Source: an uncultured Lachnospiraceae bacterium (lineage in GTDB: Bacteria; Bacillota; Clostridia; Lachnospirales; Lachnospiraceae). Taken from it: a stretch of 12,215 nt of DNA. Location of the stretch: NCBI GenBank assembly GCA_910584115.1, contig CAJTYN010000070.1, forward strand, positions 1,831 to 14,045. The letters run 5' to 3'. The translations under genes were made by a program, and so were the position numbers. Positions 1 to 5,951 of this stretch are shown piece after piece (the first letter of the stretch is position 1; each line of letters starts with the position of its first letter). The notes below the pieces were generated by a model. That model saw only the letters and a list, made by a program, of their open reading frames with translations, made no database searches and was not told the DNA's origin.

Positions 1-597
1 GAATGTCTCGGACATCGCCCCGCGGACCTTCTTGCGGATCCGCTGAAGAGCATTGTCAATGGACTTCGGGCTTTTCTGGGATACTTCCGCGATCTGCAGG
101 TAATCATAGCCCTGCAGATAATTATCCAGCACATAGTTCTCGAAAGGGCTGAGGCATTGCTGGATGCGTTCCTGTAAGTCCTGGGCCGTCTCCCGGTCGA
201 TGATGATGGATTCCGGGTTGCTGATCACCAGGCTCTCATGGATATGCTCGTCCACGGAGCCTTCGCTCAGAGATACGTAGGAGTTCAGGGGCTGGTGTTT
301 CTGCCGGTTGGAGCCTTGGATGGCGTTGTACATCTGGCGTTCCATGCACAGGAGGGCGAAGGTGCGAAAAGATGTCTCCCGGTCCGCCCGGTAATCCCGT
401 ATGGCTTTAAAGAGGCCCAGCATCCCCTCCTGGATCAGGTCGTCCGTTTCCCCGCCGATCAGGTACATGGCGCGGGCTTTCCTGCGGACGACGCTCTTGT
501 ATTTTTCCAGCAGATAGTCGGAGATCTCACTTTCTCCGGCGCGCAGCCGCTGGATCAGTGCTTCATCGGTGTATCCTTTATAATCATTTTTTATCAT
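1..597 (-). CDS. sigH: RNA polymerase sporulation sigma factor SigH (3' end cut by window edge)
   Basis: The gene reads leftward from ATG at 597-595 and stays open for 199 codons to position 1, so the C-terminus is missing. B. subtilis SigH has about 218 residues, so roughly 20 are lost. Region 2 is clear: DDLIQEGMLGLFKAIRDY at residues 52-69 is the core-binding helix typical of SigH. Region 4 covers about residues 145-192 and carries KSIDNALQRIRKK (178-190), nearly the same as the B. subtilis SigH recognition helix. No long N-terminal region 1.1 is present, as expected for this group. GAGG (minus strand, complement of 606-609) lies 8 bases before the start. SigH directs RNA polymerase to early stationary-phase and sporulation promoters. 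The gene is divergent from the FN3 protein gene. The family call is firm; a close non-sporulation paralogue is the main alternative. Confidence 0.9.
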   Translation of the reverse strand, partial: MIKNDYKGYTDEALIQRLRAGESEISDYLLEKYKSVVRRKARAMYLIGGETDDLIQEGMLGLFKAIRDYRADRETSFRTFALLCMERQMYNAIQGSNRQKHQPLNSYVSLSEGSVDEHIHESLVISNPESIIIDRETAQDLQERIQQCLSPFENYVLDNYLQGYDYLQIAEVSQKSPKSIDNALQRIRKKVRGAMSETF

Positions 598-640
598 AAG
601 TCACGCCTCATCTATGATCGATCGCAGAGCAGTCAATCAT

Positions 641-670
641 AGTATACATGAAAAAGAAGGGATTGTTCAA
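641..670 (-). promoter_or_regulatory. Sigma-A-type promoter for sigH
   Basis: On the minus strand TTGAAC (complement of 665-670, 4/6 to consensus) is followed after 18 bases by TATACT (complement of 641-646, 5/6). Transcription would start near 634 and leave a leader of about 36 bases before the sigH ATG. The hexamers are seen directly; use in the cell is inferred. Confidence 0.5.
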
Positions 671-699
671 GGGGCAGACTGGTATTTTCGTCCGGATCA

Positions 700-708
700 T
701 GATAAAAT
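700..708 (+). promoter_or_regulatory. Possible extended -10 promoter for the FN3 gene and glnS
   Basis: TGATAAAAT fits an extended -10 element (TGn followed by TAAAAT, 5/6 to TATAAT), 28 bases before the FN3 start codon. No good -35 hexamer lies 16-18 bases upstream (2-3 matches of 6), so the promoter would be weak or dependent on another factor. It is the best candidate on this strand in the 138-base divergent gap. Confidence 0.3.
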
Positions 709-735
709 GAACGAAAAAAATGTTGGAGGGTGCCT

Positions 736-1656
736 ATGAAGAGTGTGAGAGGTGCGGCGGGGGCTTTTTTGGCTGTCCTGCTCTTAGGAGCGCTGATCCT
801 GGCCATGCCTGCATCCGTATCTGCGAAAGCCCCGGGGAGGGCCGGAGTCTGGCAGACCGGCGCGTCCGCAGGTACGGCCAGCTTGTCCTGGCAGAAATGT
901 GAAGGCGCGGCATATTATAAGATCTACTACAGATATGCATCGCAGAGCGGATACCATCATCTGAAAGATATAAAGGCTTCCGGCAATGTCCAAAAGACAT
1001 CGGTCAAGCTGCCGAAGGCCGGGCGGATCTACCGGATCCGCGTGGCTCCCTGCCGCCAGGACGGCAAGTCTGCCGGGGATGCGTATGAGACGGAATGCCG
1101 GACGCTGCCGGGGAAGATCGGCCTGCGCAGCCAGAAGAGCTACGCCACGTCCCGGAAGATGCGCTTTTATTGGAAGGCCGAGGAGAGCGCCGCGGGCTAT
1201 GAGCTTTTGGCGGCGGATCTGGCCGGGCAGACTGTCGGGCGGCAGAGGGTCGAGGGACGGGCCAGCGCCGTGGTCCCGGACCTTTTCCCCCAGCAGTTCT
1301 ACCGGCTGCGCATACGGGGGTACTGCCGGATAGACGGGAAGATCGTCTATGGGGCGTCTTCCTATACGTACGTGGGCCAGCAGCCCCGGCTGAGATTTAA
1401 ATGGGCCAGCCACAGCGCGGTCATGGTCTCCTGGGCGGAGGTGGAAGGCGCCGCGGATTATGCGGTCTATATATCGGACGATCCGTCTAAAGGATTTAAG
1501 CGGGTCAAGACGGTAAAAGAAAGGCGGGCCGTGGTCCCGGGATTAAATCGGAACTGGAGATACTATGTCTATGTGGTGGCGAACATGCGCAGGGGAAAGA
1601 CTGTCTATGCCACGCCCAGGACACATCAGTATTCATTTCGTCTTCAGATAGAATAA
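736..1656 (+). CDS. Secreted protein with three fibronectin type III-like repeats
   Basis: The start is ATG 736, with GGAGGG at 725-730 five bases upstream; an in-frame GTG at 730 lies inside that ribosome binding site and is rejected. The 306-residue product begins with a signal peptide: basic MKSVR, a hydrophobic core at about 8-24, and a probable signal peptidase I site after VSA at residue 30. The rest reads as three beta-sandwich repeats of about 90 residues. Each has a W/A-G-Y signature: SLSWQKCEGAAYYKIYY (49-65), RFYWKAEESAAGYELLA (143-159) and MVSWAEVEGAADYAVYI (230-246), matching the B/C strands of FN3 domains common in secreted clostridial proteins. There is no LPXTG motif, transmembrane anchor or catalytic domain, so it is probably released or held at the surface by binding. 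Function unknown; adhesion or carbohydrate-surface binding is only a guess. It ends 17 bases before glnS and may be co-transcribed with it. Confidence 0.75.
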   Translation: MKSVRGAAGAFLAVLLLGALILAMPASVSAKAPGRAGVWQTGASAGTASLSWQKCEGAAYYKIYYRYASQSGYHHLKDIKASGNVQKTSVKLPKAGRIYRIRVAPCRQDGKSAGDAYETECRTLPGKIGLRSQKSYATSRKMRFYWKAEESAAGYELLAADLAGQTVGRQRVEGRASAVVPDLFPQQFYRLRIRGYCRIDGKIVYGASSYTYVGQQPRLRFKWASHSAVMVSWAEVEGAADYAVYISDDPSKGFKRVKTVKERRAVVPGLNRNWRYYVYVVANMRRGKTVYATPRTHQYSFRLQIE

Positions 1657-1673
1657 GGAGGAGAGAGTGATCC

Positions 1674-3338
1674 ATGGAACAGGAAACCGTATCCAAGAAT
1701 TTTATTGAGCAGATGATCGATCAGGATCTGGCGGAAGGTGTGTACGAGAACGTCTGCACCCGCTTCCCGCCGGAGCCCAACGGGTATCTGCACATCGGAC
1801 ATGCCAAATCGATCCTGTTAAACTACGGGATCGCCCGTAAATACAACGGGACGTTCAACATGCGTTTCGACGACACGAATCCCACGAAGGAGAGGGTGGA
1901 GTTCGTGGAGTCCATCAAGGAGGACATCCAGTGGCTGGGGGCCGACTGGGGGGACCGGCTGTATTTTGCGTCGGATTATTTCGAAAAAATGTACGAGGCC
2001 GCCGTCTCCCTGATCAAAAAGGGCAAGGCATATGTGTGCGACCTGAGTGCGGATGAAATCCGCGCATACCGTGGGACCCTGACGGAGCCGGGAAAAGAGA
2101 GCCCGTATCGGGACAGGAGCGTGGAGGAGAACCTGCGGTTATTCGAAGCCATGAAGAATGGTCAGGTGGCGGACGGGGAGAAAGTCCTGCGCGCCAAGAT
2201 CGACATGGCCTCCTCCAACATGAACATGCGCGACCCGGTCCTCTACCGGGTGGCCCACATGAACCACCACAACACCGGGGACGACTGGTGCATCTATCCC
2301 ATGTACGATTTCGCCCATCCTCTGGAGGACGCCTTCGAGGGCGTGACCCATTCGATCTGTACGTTGGAGTTCGAGGACCATCGGCCCCTGTACGACTGGG
2401 TGGTCCGTGAGGTGGGTTTTGCCCATCCTCCCAGACAGATCGAGTTTGCCAAATTATATCTGACGAACGTGGTGACCGGCAAGCGCTACATCAAGAAGCT
2501 GGTGGAGGAAGGGATCGTGGACGGCTGGGACGATCCCCGGCTGGTGTCGATCGCGGCCCTGCGCAGGCGGGGATTTACGCCGGAGTCGATCCGGATGTTC
2601 ATAGAGCTGTGCGGCGTATCGAAGGCACAGAGCTCCGTGGATTATGCCATGCTGGAATATTGCCTCCGGGAGGACTTAAAGCTCAAGAGTGAGCGGATGA
2701 TGGCCGTCTTAGATCCGATCAAGCTGATCATCGACAATTATCCGGAGGGCCAGACAGAGGAGCTTGAGGTGGCCAACAATCTGGAAAATGAAGCCCTGGG
2801 AAGCCGGACGGTGACCTTCGGGCGGGAGCTCTACATCGAACGGGAAGATTTCATGGAAGTGCCCCCGCGGAAATATTTCCGTCTGTTCCCGGGGAACGAA
2901 GTGCGCCTGATGCAGGCTTATTTTGTAAGATGCGAGAGCTTCGTCAAGGACGAGAACGGCCGCGTGACGGAAGTCCACTGCACCTACGATCCGGAGACGA
3001 AATGCGGCAGCGGGTTCACCGGCAGGAAGGTCAAAGGCACGATCCACTGGGTAGCGGCGAAAGACGCGGTGCAGGCGGAGGTGCGTCTGTATGAGAACAT
3101 CGTCGACGAGGAGAAAGGTGTCTACAACGAGGACGGCTCCCTGAACATCAATCCCGATTCCCTGACGGTGAAGCAGGCATATCTGGAACCGGCCCTCGCT
3201 CAGGCAGAGCCCTACGACAGCTTCCAGTTCGTGCGGAACGGATATTACTGCGTAGACGCCAAGGATTCCCGGGAGGGGAGGCCAGTGTTCAACAGGATCG
3301 TGTCCTTAAAGAGCTCCTTTAAGCTGCCAAAAGCATAA
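1674..3338 (+). CDS. glnS: Glutaminyl-tRNA synthetase (GlnRS)
   Basis: A 554-residue class I aminoacyl-tRNA synthetase that joins glutamine to tRNA-Gln using ATP in the cytoplasm. The Rossmann catalytic domain begins with RFPPEPNGYLHIGH; the HIGH motif is residues 40-43 and is followed by the GlnRS-type RFDDTNP. After the KMSKS-equivalent loop comes DGWDDPRL...RRRGF, which is diagnostic for GlnRS. The C-terminal half (about 340-554) is the anticodon-binding beta-barrel region, with GRKVKGTIHWV and PVFNRIVSLKSSF. Length matches E. coli GlnRS (about 554). The KMSKS loop reads VVTGKR (266-271), unlike VMSKR in E. coli. AGGAGG at 1657-1662 overlaps the end of the preceding gene and lies 11 bases before ATG 1674. 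Many Firmicutes lack GlnRS and make Gln-tRNA by amidating Glu-tRNA, so its presence narrows the taxonomy. GluRS is ruled out by the GlnRS-specific C-terminus. Confidence 0.96.
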   Translation: MEQETVSKNFIEQMIDQDLAEGVYENVCTRFPPEPNGYLHIGHAKSILLNYGIARKYNGTFNMRFDDTNPTKERVEFVESIKEDIQWLGADWGDRLYFASDYFEKMYEAAVSLIKKGKAYVCDLSADEIRAYRGTLTEPGKESPYRDRSVEENLRLFEAMKNGQVADGEKVLRAKIDMASSNMNMRDPVLYRVAHMNHHNTGDDWCIYPMYDFAHPLEDAFEGVTHSICTLEFEDHRPLYDWVVREVGFAHPPRQIEFAKLYLTNVVTGKRYIKKLVEEGIVDGWDDPRLVSIAALRRRGFTPESIRMFIELCGVSKAQSSVDYAMLEYCLREDLKLKSERMMAVLDPIKLIIDNYPEGQTEELEVANNLENEALGSRTVTFGRELYIEREDFMEVPPRKYFRLFPGNEVRLMQAYFVRCESFVKDENGRVTEVHCTYDPETKCGSGFTGRKVKGTIHWVAAKDAVQAEVRLYENIVDEEKGVYNEDGSLNINPDSLTVKQAYLEPALAQAEPYDSFQFVRNGYYCVDAKDSREGRPVFNRIVSLKSSFKLPKA

Positions 3339-3375
3339 AAAGAGAGATCCTAACAAAATTTACCGCGTATGCTCC

Positions 3376-3404
3376 TTGTCAACGCGCATAGAATATAGTA
3401 TAAT
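3376..3404 (+). promoter_or_regulatory. Strong sigma-A promoter for the small RNA
   Basis: TTGTCA (3376-3381, 5/6) and a perfect TATAAT (3399-3404) are separated by 17 bases. Transcription should start near 3411. There is no start codon with a ribosome binding site just downstream; a structured RNA follows instead, so this is read as the 6S RNA promoter. Confidence 0.8.
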
Positions 3405-3429
3405 CTAATTACTGAGTCCGGTATACGGA

Positions 3430-3630
3430 TATAGAGAAGACAGGATTGCCTGGAATGTGCGATATCCCCTATTATTTTGAACCTACATTTACGTTCATGG
3501 GATTCCTAGATCATCAGATGGATGTCAGACCTCACGTCGTGGTAGGCAGAAGTCTGGTTGCGGTTACCCACCTAGCATCAATGGCTAGGCGTCAAAATAT
3601 AGGAAAACGGCATTTCGGGTTTACCAAGGA
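3430..3630 (+). ncRNA. ssrS: 6S RNA (ssrS), likely; regulator of RNA polymerase
   Basis: The glnS-galM gap holds an elongated, 6S-like hairpin. Closing stems pair 3449-3458 with 3610-3619 (10 pairs) and 3468-3480 with 3592-3603 (12 pairs, one bulged T at 3473). Next comes a large internal bubble: its 5' side is about 3481-3525, and its 3' side carries a small hairpin, CCTAGC 3571-3576 with GCTAGG 3584-3589. The apical arm pairs 3526-3530 with 3552-3556 and ends in a terminal hairpin at 3530-3546. A long rod with a central bubble and a 3'-side mini-hairpin is the hallmark of 6S RNA, which mimics an open promoter and binds sigma-A RNA polymerase in stationary phase. The wording around TTTTGAACCTACATTT also resembles clostridial 6S as I remember it. 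The promoter predicts a start near 3411, so the primary transcript may be longer and be trimmed. The RNA gene is well supported; the 6S label somewhat less. Confidence 0.72.
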
Positions 3631-3633
3631 TGA

Positions 3634-3661
3634 AAGAGAGAGTCAGAGATGGCTCTCTTTT
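3634..3661 (+). terminator. Hairpin ending the small RNA; short U tract, possibly leaky
   Basis: Positions 3634-3645 pair with 3650-3661 (12 pairs, two of them G-T) around a GNRA-type GAGA loop. The four Ts at 3658-3661 are themselves part of the 3' arm and are followed by GTCC, so there is no long free U run. It lies 35 bases before the galM start and may let some transcription through. Confidence 0.55.
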
Positions 3662-3696
3662 GTCCATCCTGGCGGATCAGTCTGGAGGATGCGGAT

Positions 3697-4794
3697 ATGA
3701 GTGTGAGTAAGAGGGATTTTGGACTTACAGCGGCGGGACGGGAGGCCCATCTCTACCGCCTGGAAAATGATAGAGGCGCCTATATAGAGGTGACGGATCT
3801 GGGTGCGTCCCTGGTGACGGTGATGATGCCGGACCGGGAAGGAAAGCTGACCGATGTGGTCCTGGGGTACGATACGGCGCAGGCGTATGAAAAGGGCGAC
3901 GCTTATCTCGGGGCGGTGATCGGGCGCAGCGCGAACCGCATCGAGAAGGCCTGCACGCGGCTGAACGGCCGCACATACCATCTGGCGGCAAATGATGGGG
4001 AAAATAACCTGCACAGCGGGCCGGACGGCTACGAGCGCCGCCTGTGGACCGAAGAGGGGGTGGATCAGCGCGGCAACAGCGTGACCCTCGGCCTGCACAG
4101 CCCGGACGGGGATCAGGGCTACCCTGGCAGTCTTGATATCTCGGTCCGGTACACGCTGTCGGAGGACAATGAGGTCAGCATCTCCTATAGGGGCAGCAGC
4201 GACGCGGACACGATCGCCAACCTGACCAACCACAGTTATTTCAACCTGGATGGTCAGGATCAGGGATCTGTCTGCGGCCACTGGGTGTCCATCCATGCCC
4301 GTGCGTTCACGCCGGTCAGGGACGGCGGCGCGATCCCGACAGGGGAGATCTGCTCCGTAGAGGGTACGCCCATGGATCTGAGGAAGGGCCAGTGTATAGG
4401 CGAGGAGATCGACGCGGAGTACATACAGCTTGAGGTCATGGGCGGCTATGACCATAATTTTGTCTGCGAGGACTATGAAGAGGGTGTAAAGCGGGTGGTG
4501 GCCTGCGCGCGCGGGCCGAAGAGCGGCATTACCATGGAGGTGGCGACGGATCTGCCGGGCATGCAGTTTTACACAGGCAATTTCCTGAACGGCCAGGTGG
4601 GCAAGAGAGGGCATGTCTATCACAGACGGGATGGATTTTGCATGGAAACCCAGTATTTTCCCAACAGCATCAATGAGGAGGATTTCGGATCCCCGGTCCT
4701 GGAGGCAGGGCACGCCTACCGCACGACCACGTCATACCGGTTTGGCGTAAAGGGGGGATCCATAGAGGTGGTGGATGTTAAGGACAGCGGTTAA
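3697..4794 (+). CDS. galM: Aldose 1-epimerase (galactose mutarotase)
   Basis: A 365-residue GalM-family enzyme that interconverts the alpha and beta anomers of galactose and other aldoses, feeding the Leloir pathway. Landmarks are NNLHSG (103-108, His106), TNHSYFNL (177-184, His179), GGYDHNF (249-255, Asp252) and METQYFPNS (316-324, Glu317). By family alignment these supply the catalytic His pair, a substrate-binding Asp and the catalytic Glu. Length is normal (about 340-380). The start is ATG 3697, with GGAGG at 3684-3688; an in-frame ATG at 3649 lies inside the terminator hairpin and would add 16 unconserved residues, so it is rejected. No separate promoter is visible between the small RNA hairpin and this gene. 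Its end overlaps the next gene by 20 bases, so the two are probably co-translated. No other galactose genes are nearby. Confidence 0.93.
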   Translation: MSVSKRDFGLTAAGREAHLYRLENDRGAYIEVTDLGASLVTVMMPDREGKLTDVVLGYDTAQAYEKGDAYLGAVIGRSANRIEKACTRLNGRTYHLAANDGENNLHSGPDGYERRLWTEEGVDQRGNSVTLGLHSPDGDQGYPGSLDISVRYTLSEDNEVSISYRGSSDADTIANLTNHSYFNLDGQDQGSVCGHWVSIHARAFTPVRDGGAIPTGEICSVEGTPMDLRKGQCIGEEIDAEYIQLEVMGGYDHNFVCEDYEEGVKRVVACARGPKSGITMEVATDLPGMQFYTGNFLNGQVGKRGHVYHRRDGFCMETQYFPNSINEEDFGSPVLEAGHAYRTTTSYRFGVKGGSIEVVDVKDSG

Positions 4795-5599
4795 GATATT
4801 TTATTTTGTAAAAAGGTTTACGGACAGGGCGTTCAAGGATCATGTGAGCGCGTATGCGGCGCAGGCGGCGTTTTTTATCATATTGTCATTTATCCCCTTC
4901 GTGCTGTTCCTGCTCACGGTGGTGCGGTATACGCCGCTCACCAAGGAGATGGTGGATCATGCGATCGTGGAGATCTGTCCGGATAATTTCCGGGGGCTGG
5001 TGGCGGCGATCGTCAATGAGGTCTACGGAAAGACCAGTGCCGTGCTGCCGATCACGCTGCTCTTGTCCCTGTGGTCCTCCGGGAAAGGCGTGCAGGCGCT
5101 CACCAACGGGCTGAATACGATCTACCATGTGGAGGAGACGAGGGGATGGCTGACCACCCGGCTCTGGTCGGTGTTCTATACGTTCGTCTTCGTCCTCTCC
5201 ATCATCGCGAGCTTAGTCCTGCTGGTCTTCGGCAACAGCCTCCAGAAGAGCCTGACGGCGAAATGGCCCTGGCTGGGACGGCTGGTGGCCCAGATCATAG
5301 GGGCGCGGATGCTGGGGTCGTTCTTTGTGCTGATGGCTGTCTTTCTGGCTTTTTACAAAGTGCTGCCCAACAGGAAAGCCACGTTCAAGAGCCAGATGCC
5401 GGGGGCATTTACCACGGCTGTGGCGTGGATGGTGTTTTCCTATGCGTTCTCGCTGTACTACACGTTCTTCCCCAACGCGCTGAATATGTACGGCAGCTTC
5501 GCCACGATCATCCTGATCATGCTGTGGATGTATATCTGTATGAATATTGTCCTATATGGGGCGGAGATCAATGTATATTTTGAGGATTTCAGCTCTTGA
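4775..5599 (+). CDS. YihY/BrkB-family inner membrane protein
   Basis: A 274-residue polytopic membrane protein of the YihY/virulence factor BrkB family (UPF0761). Hydrophobic spans lie at about 30-50, 88-102, 133-153, 178-197, 210-230 and 242-263, giving about six helices. Family marks include HVSAYAAQAAFFIILSFIPF near the N-terminus, the polar stretch SLWSSGKGVQALTNGLN (98-114), and the C-terminal MYGSFATIILIMLWMY followed by YGAEIN. The biochemical role of the family is not settled; older claims of RNase BN activity for the E. coli member were withdrawn and serum-resistance links are indirect. ATG 4775 overlaps the galM end by 20 bases, with a GAGGTG-like ribosome binding site about 4764-4769 inside galM. 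The stop codon TGA 5597-5599 lies within the -35 box of the pheS promoter. Confidence 0.88.
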   Translation: MLRTAVKIFYFVKRFTDRAFKDHVSAYAAQAAFFIILSFIPFVLFLLTVVRYTPLTKEMVDHAIVEICPDNFRGLVAAIVNEVYGKTSAVLPITLLLSLWSSGKGVQALTNGLNTIYHVEETRGWLTTRLWSVFYTFVFVLSIIASLVLLVFGNSLQKSLTAKWPWLGRLVAQIIGARMLGSFFVLMAVFLAFYKVLPNRKATFKSQMPGAFTTAVAWMVFSYAFSLYYTFFPNALNMYGSFATIILIMLWMYICMNIVLYGAEINVYFEDFSS

Positions 5600-5624
5600 C
5601 AGAATGGCGAAATATATATAGAAT
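5596..5624 (+). promoter_or_regulatory. Sigma-A promoter for the T-box leader and pheST
   Basis: A perfect -35 TTGACA (5596-5601) and TAGAAT (5619-5624, 5/6) are spaced by 17 bases. The -35 box contains the stop codon of the membrane protein gene. Transcription should start near 5631, giving a leader of about 320 bases before pheS. Confidence 0.8.
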
Positions 5625-5639
5625 AGGTAAAAGGCAAAA

Positions 5640-5904
5640 GCGTAGAAGGTGTCTGGTACACGATACCGGCAGGGTCAGTTTTTCCAGCAGAGAGGGGAGA
5701 TCGTCGGCTGAAAGTCTCCTTTGGTCCAGGGCTGACCTGAATTTCCCACCGGAGCTGCATCCCTGAACATGTGCCGTATCCCGGCGGAGAGTAGGGGATG
5801 ACGTGGATGCGCGTTAAGCATGAGAGATCCGCACGCAGATCGTGTGCGGGAATTAGGGTGGTACCGCGAACGAGAGCTCGTCCCTTTGGGGCGGGTATTT
5901 TTTT
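5640..5904 (+). promoter_or_regulatory. T-box riboswitch leader sensing uncharged tRNA-Phe
   Basis: The canonical T-box AGGGTGGTACCGCG is at 5855-5868. Its TGGT bulge (5859-5862) would pair with the ACCA end of an uncharged tRNA that has A at the discriminator position. Stem I can be traced: lower helix 5652-5657 with 5748-5753, upper helix 5673-5678 with 5732-5737, distal helix 5696-5700 with 5715-5719. The specifier internal loop between the first two carries TGAATTTCCC on its 3' side (5738-5747). Either reading, TTT at 5742-5744 or TTC at 5743-5745, is a phenylalanine codon, in agreement with pheST downstream. The antiterminator is closed by GCGG (5846-5849) and CCGC (5864-5867). When tRNA-Phe is uncharged the antiterminator forms and pheST is transcribed. 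This accounts for the 352-base gap between the membrane protein gene and pheS. Confidence 0.95.
5876..5904 (+). terminator. Intrinsic terminator of the T-box leader
   Basis: CTCGTCCC (5877-5884) pairs with GGGGCGGG (5888-5895) around a TTT loop, with G5876-T5896 possibly extending the stem, followed by TA and seven Ts (5898-5904). Its 3' arm (5891-5897) is also nearly complementary to the 3' half of the T-box (5862-5867), which would let the two structures compete. Confidence 0.85.
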
Positions 5905-5951
5905 GGTTTATTTTGCGAAATAGATCGATCAGTTTAAGGAGAGACAGGCAT

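Noticed and set aside
238..642. Plus-strand open frame of 134 codons opposite sigH
   Set aside because: The minus strand encodes unmistakable sigma factor regions 2 and 4; the plus frame has no ribosome binding site or domain.
784..1413. Minus-strand open frame opposite the FN3 protein gene
   Set aside because: The plus-strand gene has a ribosome binding site, a signal peptide and internal repeats; the antisense frame has none of these.
3446..3700. Small open frame of 84 codons across the glnS-galM gap
   Set aside because: It covers the structured small RNA, has no ribosome binding site, and its sequence is explained by base-paired stems.
3643..4713. Long open frame on the minus strand opposite galM (356 codons)
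   Set aside because: It mirrors the codon structure of a clearly conserved gene on the plus strand, has no recognisable domain, and is low in family-like sequence; GC-rich third positions create such antisense frames.
5820..5951. Upstream extension of pheS by 44 codons
   Set aside because: This stretch is the T-box antiterminator and terminator; the ribosome binding site at 5936-5942 supports the start at 5952.
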